This document shows, one piece after another, positions 34,390-43,997 of a stretch of DNA of 64,000 nt (position 1 is its first letter; each line of letters begins with the position of its first letter). Location of the stretch: the NCBI GenBank assembly GCA_963822695.1, contig CAWGJH010000033.1, positions 124,001 to 188,000 on the forward strand, given 5' to 3'. The position numbers and the translations under genes are program-made. Source of the DNA: GCA-003244245 sp963822695. GTDB lineage: Bacteria > Actinomycetota > Actinomycetes > Mycobacteriales > Pseudonocardiaceae. The notes below the pieces were generated by a model. The model was not told where the DNA came from, searched no databases, and saw only the letters and a list, made by a program, of their open reading frames with translations.

Positions 34390-34949
34390 CGGCGCTCCGG
34401 CCGGGCGGTGAGCCGCAGCCCGGTGGACGGGGTGGGATCGGGGAAACCGGCCGGGGTGTGCCGCAGGTGGTCCAGGAAGCGCCAGCCCAGCGCACCGGCC
34501 AGGGCCAGAGCAACGGCGAGAACGGCGAGCGCGACCAGAGTGTGGTGGCGGGTCACCTCGACCACCAGGATCAGCGCGGCGAGGCCGATCAGCATCAGCG
34601 CGACGCCGCGGTGAAACCGGCCGGCTTCGGAGTGCGGCCAGGGGTCGACGGCGCGGACGATTTCCCGCCCGTGCGGCGAGGTGGTGCAGTTCGCCTTGGC
34701 CGGACAGGCGTTGCACACGCTGGGCTTGGCGCGGTAGCGCACCAGCCGCCGGTCAGCGTCGAACTCGGCCGGCCACAACCACTCGTCCCGGGGGCACACC
34801 CAGGCGTCGTGTTGGGGGTGGTAGCGGAACCCGGCGGTGCGGTACCGGTCGGAGCGTGTGTGGGCGTGGCGGGCGAGCCGGTCCAAGCCCACCGCCGTGC
34901 CGAGCAGAAAGACCGCGTAACCGGCAGCCAGGATCACCTCAGGGCTCAT
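34386..34949 (-). CDS. Membrane protein with zinc-ribbon-like cytoplasmic insert
   Basis: 187 aa with one N-terminal hydrophobic helix (SPEVILAAGYAVFLLGTAVG) and two more at about 118-160. Between them lies a Cys-rich soluble stretch, VCPRDEWLW and SVCNACPAKANCTTSPHGRE, with five Cys that look like a zinc-ribbon or metal centre. Similar CPAKANCT segments occur in IS1182-type transposase ribbons, but the flanking helices rule out a transposase. It lies 14 bases downstream of the nitric oxide reductase gene and is coupled to the slipin. An accessory role in NO reduction is inferred. Confidence 0.7.
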   Translation of the reverse strand: MSPEVILAAGYAVFLLGTAVGLDRLARHAHTRSDRYRTAGFRYHPQHDAWVCPRDEWLWPAEFDADRRLVRYRAKPSVCNACPAKANCTTSPHGREIVRAVDPWPHSEAGRFHRGVALMLIGLAALILVVEVTRHHTLVALAVLAVALALAGALGWRFLDHLRHTPAGFPDPTPSTGLRLTARPERR

Positions 34950-34963
34950 GGGCTCGGCGTTCC

Positions 34964-37264
34964 CTAGGTCTCGGTGATCAGTTCGCTGATGTCGGTGAAC
35001 AGCACGTCCTCGGGCTCCTCCATGGTGACCTTGGCCACCGTGTGCCGGACGCTGAGCCAGCAGATCCACAGGAACGGCAACACCCCGCCGACGATGAACA
35101 ACACGTCGCCGGGCAGCCGTAGCCACTCCAGCACACTATTCGTCGGGTTGCTGATGAACTTCAGCGAACGGGCCTCGAAATAGCCCTTGTCAACCGACTC
35201 ATACAACTGGGCGATGCCCAGCGGGAGCAGGGTCGCGAAGCACATCCAGGCCAGTCCGATGTTCAACGACCAGAACGAGATCTGGGCGAGCCGGTCGGGC
35301 CAGCGTTCGGCGGGAATGAGGTAGCGCAGGCAGAACAACCCCAGACCAACGGCGAACATGCCGTACACGCCCATCATCGCGGCGTGCGAGTGGTTAGCGG
35401 TCAGCGCGGTGCCGATCTCGTAGTAGGACACGATCGGCAGATTCACCAGAAAGCCGAAGACGCCGGCGCCCAGGAAGTTCCAGAATCCGACGGCGACCAG
35501 GAGCATCACCGCCCACCGGTGCGGGAAGGGGGTCGTGGACTTGGCCTCCTGGCGGGCACCGAGTTGCAGGAAGCTCCACGCCTCGACGGTGAGGAAGGTC
35601 AACGGGAGGACCTCGAAGGCGGAGAAGAACGCGCCGAGAGCCATATGCTCGGCCGGCTCACCAGAGAAATAGAGGTGATGCATGGTGCCGACCACCCCGC
35701 CGACCGAATACAGGACGATATCGAGGTAGATCACGGTCAGCGCGACCCGTTCCCGGATGACGCCGAGCATGACGAAGACGTAGGCGACCATCACGGTGGT
35801 GAACAACTCCAGGAAGTCCTCCACCCACAGGTGCACGACCCAGAATCGCCAGAAGTCGGCGGTGGTGAAGTTGTCGGCGGCGTTGGCGAGCAGCCCGACC
35901 GCGTAGAAGGCCGGGATCGCCAACGCGGCGAGGAAGAACAGCCACGGCATATTCCCCCAATGCTCGTCGCGCAAGCGCCCACGTAGCCCTCGGTACAGGA
36001 TGAACGTCCACAGAAACAGACCAACGATCAACAGCAGTTGCCAGAACCGGGCCAGGTCGAGGTACTCGAAACCCTGCGCCCCGAACCAGGACCCCACCGC
36101 GGACACAGAGCCGCGCAGGCCGAGGAACTCCCCGGTCAGGCTGCCGACCACCACCACGACCAGCGCGCCGAGCAGGGCGTAGGACAGCCGGTGCTGCCCC
36201 CGTGGCTCCCGACCGGCGATGATAGGAGCCAGGAAGATACCGGTCGCGAGGAACGCCGCCGCCACCCACAGGATTGACAGCTGCACATGCCAGGTGCGGG
36301 CCAGGTTGTAGGGCAGCAACCTGGCCAAGTCGATGCCGAAAAAGCTCGACACGTCCGCCCGGTAGTGCGCCGAGGCGGAACCAACCAGTGATTGCGCCAG
36401 AAAGAGCAGCGCGACCACGAGGAAGAACCAGCCCGTGGAGCGCTGCGCGGGGGTCACCGCCACCTCACCCGGCGGGCGGAATGAGATCGTCTCGGCCTGC
36501 CGGCCGCGCCAGCCGAGGTGGTCACCCCACCGGCCGAACGCCGCGAACAGCGCACCGATCCCGCCCAACAGGGCGACCAGCGACAGCACGCTCCACACCA
36601 CGACGTTCGCGGTCGGCCCATTACCGACCAGCGCCTCCGGCGGCCACGAGTTGGTGTAGGAGTAGTCCTTACCCGGCCGGTGCGCCGCAGCGGCCCATGC
36701 CGACCAGGAAAAGAACGCGGTCAGGTCATGGTTGTCTCGAGCGCTGGTGATCAGATGCGGCCGTAAACCCTTGCCGGTCGTCGGGTCACCGAAATAGCTG
36801 CCGTAGTAACCCAGCAACGCGGTGAATGCGCGGGCCTGGGCGTCGGTGTAGACCAGGCGACCAGTGCCCTGGTCGTACCGGTTGGTCTGAAAATCGTTGA
36901 TCACCTGCTGCCGGGCGTTGTCCGACCCCTGCCCCACGTACGTCAACTGCGCCGACAACGCCGCCCGGCGCAGGTAATCCGCAGTGAAGTCCGGACCCAG
37001 ATAGGCACCATGACCGAAGACCGAGCCATACTCCATCAGACCGTTGCCGAGGAACACCTGCTGACCCCGGCTGATCTCCTTACCAGTGAACAACACCTGT
37101 CCAGAAGGCGACACCACCTGGGTAGGAATCGGCGGCTCATCGACATAGGTCCGGTAGGCAAGCAAGCCCAAGATCAGGAACCCGAACAACACCACCACGC
37201 CCACAACCTGCAACCAGACGCGGGAAACCATCAGACCCCGCCGCGCCGACGCCCCCACTGCCAT
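34964..37264 (-). CDS. norZ: Quinol-dependent nitric oxide reductase
   Basis: 766 aa, the expected length of qNor. A helix plus a cytochrome-c-like extension lacking a CxxCH heme site (about 1-230) precedes the 12-helix NorB core. Heme and FeB ligand regions are visible: HVQLSILWVAAAF, WVVHLWVEDFLELF, GTMHHLYFSG and ANHSHAAMMGVYGM. It reduces 2 NO to N2O with menaquinol electrons at the cytoplasmic membrane, giving NO detoxification or denitrification. ATG 37264 follows GGGGGAGG; 40 residues upstream of it look untranslated. It leads a transcript with the ribbon membrane protein and a slipin. Confidence 0.93.
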   Translation of the reverse strand: MAVGASARRGLMVSRVWLQVVGVVVLFGFLILGLLAYRTYVDEPPIPTQVVSPSGQVLFTGKEISRGQQVFLGNGLMEYGSVFGHGAYLGPDFTADYLRRAALSAQLTYVGQGSDNARQQVINDFQTNRYDQGTGRLVYTDAQARAFTALLGYYGSYFGDPTTGKGLRPHLITSARDNHDLTAFFSWSAWAAAAHRPGKDYSYTNSWPPEALVGNGPTANVVVWSVLSLVALLGGIGALFAAFGRWGDHLGWRGRQAETISFRPPGEVAVTPAQRSTGWFFLVVALLFLAQSLVGSASAHYRADVSSFFGIDLARLLPYNLARTWHVQLSILWVAAAFLATGIFLAPIIAGREPRGQHRLSYALLGALVVVVVGSLTGEFLGLRGSVSAVGSWFGAQGFEYLDLARFWQLLLIVGLFLWTFILYRGLRGRLRDEHWGNMPWLFFLAALAIPAFYAVGLLANAADNFTTADFWRFWVVHLWVEDFLELFTTVMVAYVFVMLGVIRERVALTVIYLDIVLYSVGGVVGTMHHLYFSGEPAEHMALGAFFSAFEVLPLTFLTVEAWSFLQLGARQEAKSTTPFPHRWAVMLLVAVGFWNFLGAGVFGFLVNLPIVSYYEIGTALTANHSHAAMMGVYGMFAVGLGLFCLRYLIPAERWPDRLAQISFWSLNIGLAWMCFATLLPLGIAQLYESVDKGYFEARSLKFISNPTNSVLEWLRLPGDVLFIVGGVLPFLWICWLSVRHTVAKVTMEEPEDVLFTDISELITET

Positions 37265-37387
37265 CCCGAGCCTCCCCCGATCACGGAGCACAATGGCGAC
37301 ACCAGTTAACCGGATCGCAATCAAGAAAACCAGAGCGCCGAGGGGTGGTTTTCGGCGTAGTGTCAAGGGATACGAAGGGAACACGCC

Positions 37388-38365
37388 ATGATCGCGCTGT
37401 TGATCGCCGTCGCCATCCTGATCCTCGTAGGGCTCTCGCTGTCGCTACGGATCATCACGCAGTACGAGAAGGGTGTGCTGTTCCGACTGGGACGGGTGAA
37501 GGCGGTGCGGGATCCCGGCCTGGCCATGATCGTGCCGGTGGTCAACGTCCTGCGCAAGGTGTCGCTACGGATCATCACGATGCCAATCCAGTCTCAGGGC
37601 ATCATCACCAGGGACAACGTGAGCGTCAACGTCTCGGCCGTGGCTTACTACCGGGTTGTCGATGCGGTGAAGTCGGTGGTGGCGATCGAGAACGTGGCCG
37701 CCGCGATCAACCAGATCGCCCAGACGACCCTGCGTAAGGTGGTTGGCCAGCACACGCTGGACGAGACGTTGTCCGAGACCGACGTCATCAACGTCAACAT
37801 CCGCGAGATCCTCGACGTGGCGACCATCGAGTGGGGCGTGATGGTCACCCTCGTCGAGCTCAAGGACATCCAGCTGCCCGAGAGCATGAAGCGGGCGATG
37901 GCACGGCAGGCGGAAGCCGAGCGCGAGAAGCGCGCCAAGATCATCGCTGCCGAGGGCGAGGCGCTGGCCGCGGCCGCGCTCGGCGCGGCCTCGGACACGA
38001 TGATGGCCCACCCGCTGGCCCTCCAGCTACGCAACCTGCAGAGCCTGGTCGAGATCGGGGTCAACAAGAACACCACGGTTGTCTTCCCCGCGCCGCTGAT
38101 GAGCACCATCGGGGAGCTAGGCGCGTTCCTGAACCGGGAAGCAGCAGCGGCCGTCCCGGCACCGGCGATCGTCACCCTGCCGGCTCAGGACACGACATCC
38201 AACGGAGCGCCCATCACCCCGGCCAGTGGGCCTACGGCCAGCCGCGTCCAGGCGGCCTATCGTCCGCCTGAAGAGGAGCCACCCTGTGACACGCCCAGAC
38301 ACGACGACACACTCAGACACGACGCGGATCAGGACCTGCAGCCGCCAGGACCTGGAGCTGCTTGA
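37388..38365 (+). CDS. Slipin / SPFH-domain membrane protein (copy 2)
   Basis: 325 aa. The N-terminal helix (MIALLIAVAILILVGLSLSL) leads to the SPFH domain with QYEKGVLFRLGRVKAVRDPG, GIITRDNVSVNVSAVAYYRV, QTTLRKVVGQHTLDE and the coiled AMARQAEAEREKRAKIIAAEGE, as in copy 1. A Pro/Ala/Thr-rich tail of about 70 residues is extra. The last 80 bases overlap the phosphoketolase start. It is divergent from norZ, so two slipins bracket the reductase region. Role inferred only: organisation or quality control of membrane complexes. Confidence 0.9.
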   Translation: MIALLIAVAILILVGLSLSLRIITQYEKGVLFRLGRVKAVRDPGLAMIVPVVNVLRKVSLRIITMPIQSQGIITRDNVSVNVSAVAYYRVVDAVKSVVAIENVAAAINQIAQTTLRKVVGQHTLDETLSETDVINVNIREILDVATIEWGVMVTLVELKDIQLPESMKRAMARQAEAEREKRAKIIAAEGEALAAAALGAASDTMMAHPLALQLRNLQSLVEIGVNKNTTVVFPAPLMSTIGELGAFLNREAAAAVPAPAIVTLPAQDTTSNGAPITPASGPTASRVQAAYRPPEEEPPCDTPRHDDTLRHDADQDLQPPGPGAA

Positions 38366-40714
38366 TGCGTACTGGCGAGCAGCGAATTACCTGTCGGTGG
38401 GGCAGATCTACCTGCTGGACAATCCGTTGCTGCGCGAACCCCTGCGGGACGACCATGTCAAGCCACGCCTGCTAGGGCATTGGGGAACGACGCCCGGACT
38501 GAACCTGCTGTACGCGCACATGAACCGAGTCATCACCCAACGTGACCTCAACGCGCTGTACGTGACCGGGCCGGGCCACGGCGGGCCAGGGCTGGTAGCC
38601 AACGCGTATCTGGAAGGCACCTACAGCGAGGTCTACTCCTCGATCAGCCGGGACGAGGACGGGCTGCGGGCTCTGTTCCGGCAGTTCTCCTTCCCCGGCG
38701 GCATCCCCAGCCACGTCGCGCCCGAGACGCCTGGATCCATTCACGAGGGCGGTGAACTGGGCTACGCGCTGGTGCACGCCTATGGGGCGGCATGGGACAA
38801 CCCGGATCTGCTGGTGCTGTGCGTGGTGGGTGACGGGGAGGCGGAGACCGGTCCGCTGGCGGCCAGCTGGCATTCGAACAAGTTCCTCAACCCAGTGACC
38901 GACGGTGCGGTGCTGCCGGTGTTGCACCTCAATGGTTACAAGATTGCCAACCCGACCGTGCTGGCCCGCATCCCCGAGAACGAGCTCGCCGCGCTGATGC
39001 GTGGCTATGGCTATGACCCGCACTTCGTTGGCGGCGATGATCCCGCTGCGGTCCATCAGCAGCTCGCGGACACGCTCGATGAGGTGCTGGAGGATATCGC
39101 CAGGATCCAGCACGCCGCCCGTCGTGGGGGCACGCCACCCGATCGCCCGGCATGGCCGATGATCGTGCTGCGTACCCCGAAGGGATGGACCGGCCCAAGG
39201 AGGTGGACGGCCTGCCGGTCGAGGGCACTTTTCGCGCCCACCAGGTGCCGCTGTCCGAGACCCACAGCAACCACGAGCACCGTGCGCTGCTCGAGCAGTG
39301 GATGCGCAGCTACCGGCCCGAGGAACTCTTCGACACCACCGGGCGGCTGATCCCGGAGTTGCAGGCGCTCGCACCGCAGGGCACCCGGCGGATGAGCGCC
39401 AATCCGCACGCCAACGGCGGGCGGCTGCTGCGCGACCTCGCGATGCCGGATTTCCGCGATTTCGCCGTGCGGGTGGAGCACCCCGCTGTCGAATCCAGCT
39501 CGGCCACCGGCGTGCTGGGGGGCTTTCTCCGCGACATCATCGCCCGCAATCCCGATCGGTTCCGCATCATGGGCCCGGACGAGACCGCATCCAACCGGCT
39601 CTCGGCCGTGTTCGAGACGACCAACCGGGCCTGGGACGCGACCACGGTGCCCGGTGACGATCACCTCTCCCCGGACGGGCGGGTGATGGAGGTGCTCTCC
39701 GAGCACCTGTGCCAGGGGTGGCTGGAGGGTTACCTGCTCACCGGACGGCACGGCCTGTTCAACTGCTACGAGGCGTTCATCCACATCATCGACTCGATGG
39801 TCAACCAGCACGCCAAATGGCTCAAGACCACCAACCACATCCCGTGGCGGGCGCCGATCGCGTCACTGAACTATCTGCTGTCTTCGCACGTCTGGCGCCA
39901 GGACCACAACGGCTTCTCCCACCAGGACCCCGGATTCATCGACCACGTGGTCAACAAGAAGGCCGAGATCGTCCGCGTGTATCTCCCACCGGACACCAAT
40001 ACCCTGCTCTCGGTCACCGATCACTGCCTGCGCAGCCGGCAGTACATCAACGTCATCGTCGCCGGCAAACAACCCGCGTTGACCTACCTGAGCATGGACG
40101 AGGCGATCGCGCACTGCACCCGCGGGGTGGGGATCTGGCCGTGGGCCAGCAACACCGACGGCGAACCGGACGTGGTACTCGCCTGCGCCGGAGACACACC
40201 CACGCTGGAGACCCTGGCAGCCGCGGACCTGCTGCGCACCCACCTGCCCGAGCTGAAGGTCCGGGTGATCAACGTCGTGGACATCATGCGGCTGCAGCCG
40301 ACCCTCGAACACCCGCATGGCCTGTCCGACCGCGACTTCGACGCGCTGTTCACCACCGACAAGCCGGTGATCTTCGCTTACCACGGCTATCCGTGGCTGA
40401 TCCACCGGCTCACCTACCGGCGGACCAACCACCGGAACCTGCACGTACGCGGATACAAGGAAGAGGGCACCACCACGACCCCGTTCGACATGGTGATGCT
40501 CAACGACCTCGACCGCTTCCACCTCGTCATGGACGTCATCGACCGCGTCCCGTCGCTGGGCAGCCACGCCGCGACGCTGCGCCAGCAGATGGGCGACGCC
40601 CGCCTCGCCGCACGCGCCTACACCCGCGAACACGGCGACGACGACCCGGCCATCGCCGGCTGGACCTGGCCCCATCAGGAATCGGCCCGTCAGGAATCAG
40701 CAGGCCGGGACTGA
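38286..40714 (+). pseudogene. xfp: Xylulose-5-P/fructose-6-P phosphoketolase with a one-base frameshift
   Basis: GTG 38286 follows GAGGAG. The first 303 codons carry YLLDNPLLREPL, the thiamine-diphosphate His region VTGPGHGGPG and GDGEAETGPLAASWH. After RTPKGWTGP the frame is lost, and the rest (KEVDGLPVEGTFRAHQVPL to the end, about 500 residues) continues in another frame to 40714. The junction lies at CGGCCCAAGG (39191-39200), where four C are expected and three are present. Restoring one C gives a full protein of about 809 residues, the family's normal length. True mutation or sequencing error cannot be told apart. It makes acetyl phosphate, consumed by the acetate kinase 3 bases downstream. 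Confidence 0.9.
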
Positions 40715-40717
40715 CCG

Positions 40718-41866
40718 GTGCGGGTACTGGTCGTCAACGCCGGATCCTCAAGCCTGAAACTGCGCCTGCTCGACGACCACGACACCATCGAGCACAGCGC
40801 TGATCTGCCCGCCGGACCAGAGGGGTTCGACACCGGCCGCCTCGTCGGAATCCTGCACGGATGGGGCGAGCCCGATGTGGTCGGTCACCGCATCGTGCAC
40901 GGCGGGACGCGCTTCACCGGCCCGGTCCGGATCAACGACGCCGTGCGGGAGCAGTTGCAGGCCCTGACCGACCTCGCCCCGCTACACCAGCCCAAGTCCC
41001 TTGCTTCGCTCGACGCCCTCACCGCACAGCTGCCCCACGTCGCCGCGGTGGCCAGCTTTGATACCGCGTTCCACACCACCATCCCGCCCGCAGCCGCGAC
41101 CTATGCGGTGCCGCTGGAATGGCGGAAACGCTACGCGATTCGCCGCTACGGGTTCCACGGATTGTCCCACGCCTACTGTTCCCACCGCGCTGCACAACTG
41201 CTCGACCGGCCGCTGGAGGGTCTGCGGATCATCACCTGTCACCTGGGTGCGGGCGCCTCACTCGCGGCCGTGCTCGATGGTCGCAGCGTCAACACCACCA
41301 TGGGCTTCACCCCGCTGGAAGGCCTGGTCATGGCCACCCGCTCCGGCACCATCGACCCCGGGCTGGTGCTCTGGCTCGAAGAGCACGAGCACCTCGCACC
41401 GCACGAGGTCGCCACCGCCTTGGAGCAGCGCTCTGGACTCACCGCCCTCGCCGGCACCGGCGATATGCGCGACGTCGAGGCGGCCGCGGATCGCGGTGAT
41501 CCGGCCGCGGTGCTCGCCATCGACGTCTACACTCACCGGCTGGTGGGCGGCATCGCCGCGATGAGCGCGGCAACCGGGGGCATGGATGTGCTCGTCTTCA
41601 CCGGTGGCGTGGGCGAGCACTCAGCCACGGTGCGACGGCGAGCGGTCGAGCGGCTGGGCTTCCTCGGCGTCGCCCTCGACAACCACCGCAACAACACCGT
41701 CCACGACGACGGCGACATCACCGCCACCGGCGCGACCGTACGGACCCTGGTGATCACCGCCCGAGAAGACCTGCAGATCGCCCGCGAAGCGCGCCACCTG
41801 CTCGGCACCGAACTGTCCCGCGAACCCGGATCCGGAAAGGTCCATCCATGGAGAAGTTCTCGCTGA
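40718..41866 (+). CDS. ackA: Acetate kinase
   Basis: 382 aa. Family signatures include VNAGSSSLKLRL at the N-terminus, ASFDTAFHTTIPPAAATYAVP, RRYGFHGLSHAY, CHLGAGASLAAV and VFTGGVGEHSATVR. It converts acetyl phosphate and ADP to acetate and ATP. It directly follows phosphoketolase, forming the usual phosphoketolase-acetate kinase shunt that yields ATP from sugar phosphates. GTG 40718 is 3 bases from the previous stop. The last 19 bases overlap the cupin gene. Confidence 0.94.
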   Translation: MRVLVVNAGSSSLKLRLLDDHDTIEHSADLPAGPEGFDTGRLVGILHGWGEPDVVGHRIVHGGTRFTGPVRINDAVREQLQALTDLAPLHQPKSLASLDALTAQLPHVAAVASFDTAFHTTIPPAAATYAVPLEWRKRYAIRRYGFHGLSHAYCSHRAAQLLDRPLEGLRIITCHLGAGASLAAVLDGRSVNTTMGFTPLEGLVMATRSGTIDPGLVLWLEEHEHLAPHEVATALEQRSGLTALAGTGDMRDVEAAADRGDPAAVLAIDVYTHRLVGGIAAMSAATGGMDVLVFTGGVGEHSATVRRRAVERLGFLGVALDNHRNNTVHDDGDITATGATVRTLVITAREDLQIAREARHLLGTELSREPGSGKVHPWRSSR

Positions 41867-42180
41867 CCGCCCTCGCCCGTCAGCAGCTGACTCTCGCGCG
41901 GCAGGCCTCCAGCGGGCGCAGCGCGAAGACCGTGTACGGCGGGCATGAACACGCGCTGCGCCAAACCCTGATCGCGCTGGCCGCCCACCACAAGCTGGAT
42001 GAGCACGACAATCCTGGCGAGGCCAGCGTGCACGTGCTGCACGGACGGGTGCGCCTCACCGCAGGAGACGTCGGCGAGGAAGGCTCCCCCGGCGATCTCC
42101 TCATCGTGCCCGCCGCCCGGCACACCCTCGACGCGCTCGAAGACTCCGCCGTACTGCTCACCGTGGCCACACACAGCTGA
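41848..42180 (+). CDS. Small cupin-domain protein
   Basis: 110 aa single-domain cupin. EHALRQTLIALAAHHKLDEHDNPGEASVHVLHGRVRLTAGD is a degenerate cupin motif 1 and GDLLIVPAARHTLDALEDSAVLLTV is motif 2. The metal-type His residues of motif 1 are only partly conserved. It overlaps ackA by 19 bases, so it belongs to the phosphoketolase operon. Such small cupins often accompany stress metabolism, but no reaction can be assigned. Confidence 0.85.
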   Translation: MEKFSLTALARQQLTLARQASSGRSAKTVYGGHEHALRQTLIALAAHHKLDEHDNPGEASVHVLHGRVRLTAGDVGEEGSPGDLLIVPAARHTLDALEDSAVLLTVATHS

Positions 42181-42241
42181 AGCCACCCCGACAGCGACCC
42201 GGGGCTCGACAACGATGTCCCAGGTCGCGGGCGTCACCGCC

Positions 42242-42300
42242 GTGAACTCGACACTACCGACGTCCCCGGTAGTTCGAAACGTCCGTAGCGTCGAGTTCAC
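42242..42300. repeat. Nested inverted repeat (cruciform-like element)
   Basis: The outer arms GTGAACTCGAC (42242-42252) and 42290-42300 are perfect; allowing one mismatch they extend to 16 bp. An inner hairpin ACTACCG (42253-42259) / CGGTAGT (42267-42273) sits inside. It follows the cupin stop by 60 bases and may terminate the phosphoketolase operon. The design (nested dyads, GTCGAGTT core) resembles the element at 109-168. Confidence 0.7.
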
Positions 42301-42471
42301 GGGCTTTTACCCACGGCCGAGACACGCGCGATCTTCCCGGCTTCGCCGGCCCGCTCAAGCAGGCTAGAGCGCCGGCGGTGTAGCGCACCAGTACGGTTCG
42401 GATCGGCCAGGCACTACCAGGAAGGGCAGAGGACCGATGCGCTCTAGACGTCCCCCTCGCGTTGGGTTCGG

Positions 42472-43617
42472 GTGGCGGGGAGCAGTTCCGCAGTGCAGGT
42501 GATCCACTGTGACGGATCCCCGGAAGTGGTCCGGGAGCTGGACGAGGCGCTGCACGCGATGCTGGCTGGAGGCGAGGCGGTGGCGCCGCTGGGGTCAGGG
42601 CAGGCGATCCCGCCCCGGGATCCGGGCCCCGGCCAGGTCGTGCTTGGCACCTCGGGTTCCACCGGTCAGCCTAAGTGGGTGCAGCTCGGTGCCACCGCGC
42701 TGGCGGCCTCCGCCGCAGCCACCCATGCACGGCTCGGTGGTCCCGGACAGTGGCTACTGGCGCTGCCCGCCCAGCACGCCGCCGGGCTGCAGGTGCTGAT
42801 CCGGGCGGCCCTCGCGGGCAGCCCACCCGCCGTGCTCGACCTGCGCGGCGGGTTCGATCCAGCCAGGTTCAGCACCGCCGCACAGCGACTCGCCAGCGAG
42901 GCCGGGCGGCGCTACACGGCGCTGGTGCCCACTCAACTAGCCCGCCTACTGAACACCGATCCCGAGCTACTCGCCGGATTCGACGCGGTGTTGCTGGGCG
43001 GTGCCGCCGCACCGGACGAGCTACTGTGGCGGGCCCGGGCGGCGGGAGCGCACGTGATGACCACCTACGGAATGACCGAGACGGCGGGTGGCTGCGTTTA
43101 CAACGGGTGGCCACTGGACGGGATACGGGTCCGGGTGGATCGCGATGGGCACGTCGAGCTGGCAGGTCCGATGCTGGCCACCGAGTACCTCGATGCTCCG
43201 GAGGAGACGGCAGTGGCGTTCTGCGACGGCTGGTTCCGGACCTGCGACCTCGGACGGCTGGACTCGCAGGGCCGGCTGCAGGTGCTCGGCCGAGCTGACG
43301 ACATGATCGTCACCGGTGGGCTCAACGTAGCCCCAGCCGAGGTGGAGGCCGTGCTCACCGGCCTGCCCGGGGTCGCCGCAGCCTGCGTGGTGGGCATGCC
43401 TGACCCGGAGTGGGGCGAGCGGGTCATCGCCGTGGTGATACCGGCCGATCCTGGGCGGCCCCCGGACCCCGGCGCGCTGCGGGTGGCCGCCCGCCGCCTG
43501 CTGACCAGAGCGCAGCTCCCCAAGGAAATCGTCCTGTTCGACGCGCTACCGCTGCGCGGCATCGGCAAACCCGACCGCAGGGCCGTCCAAACCATGCTCG
43601 CCGCCCGGGACCGCTGA
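42472..43617 (+). CDS. menE: o-Succinylbenzoate-CoA ligase (MenE)
   Basis: 381-aa short acyl-CoA synthetase of menaquinone synthesis that activates o-succinylbenzoate with ATP and CoA. It carries the AMP-binding P-loop LGTSGSTGQPKWVQL, TTYGMTETAGGCVYNGWPL, the hinge GRADDMIVTGGLNV and the catalytic Lys region near GIGKPDRRAVQ. The short length and the GWPLDGIRV segment fit actinobacterial MenE. GTG start at 42472. The linked menA at 46.1 kb supports the assignment. Confidence 0.9.
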   Translation: MAGSSSAVQVIHCDGSPEVVRELDEALHAMLAGGEAVAPLGSGQAIPPRDPGPGQVVLGTSGSTGQPKWVQLGATALAASAAATHARLGGPGQWLLALPAQHAAGLQVLIRAALAGSPPAVLDLRGGFDPARFSTAAQRLASEAGRRYTALVPTQLARLLNTDPELLAGFDAVLLGGAAAPDELLWRARAAGAHVMTTYGMTETAGGCVYNGWPLDGIRVRVDRDGHVELAGPMLATEYLDAPEETAVAFCDGWFRTCDLGRLDSQGRLQVLGRADDMIVTGGLNVAPAEVEAVLTGLPGVAAACVVGMPDPEWGERVIAVVIPADPGRPPDPGALRVAARRLLTRAQLPKEIVLFDALPLRGIGKPDRRAVQTMLAARDR

Positions 43618-43659
43618 CCGCACTGACCCCGGCCTGCAGTACGTAACGATCACCCAGGA

Positions 43660-43903
43660 CTAATCTTCTTGCAGGATGTTCCGAAGCTCGACTGCTAGGC
43701 GCTTATACTCGTCGGAGTTTCCGCTCCGCGATCAGCTCTGCGACGGCATCCATGACGCGGCCCAACTGGTGGCCATAACTGCGCTCCGAAACAATCTTCC
43801 GCTCAGTCTCGGGATCGCGAGAATTTTCCTCTGTCACGTTAATCGAGTTTGCGAGCATCCAGCCTGGGAGAATCGGTTGATTGAGCTCCTGCGGAGCGCT
43901 GGA
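43660..43903 (-). pseudogene. Frameshifted gene fragment
   Basis: A coherent reading starts just after a TAA (43904-43906) with PQELNQPILPGWMLANSINV and continues ENSRDPETERKIVSERSYGH, QLGRVMDAVAELIA, then stops at 43703. The neighbouring frame picks up at the same point with SGNSDEYKRLAVELRNILQED and ends at TAG 43660. Joined, they read as one natural C-terminus. There is no upstream start and no ribosome site, so this is a remnant. I do not recognise the family. Nothing else is seen in 43618-43997. Confidence 0.5.
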
Positions 43904-43997
43904 TTATACCAGTCTCGCACCTACCCGCTCAGGCCGATCACGCTTGCTGAGCGCGGGACCCAAGAGTCTCGCCCGCCTACGCCTCTGCAGCAGCGGG

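Noticed and set aside
34386..34949. IS1182-type transposase zinc ribbon
   Set aside because: Only the CPAKANC segment is similar; three membrane helices and the operon position argue for a membrane protein.
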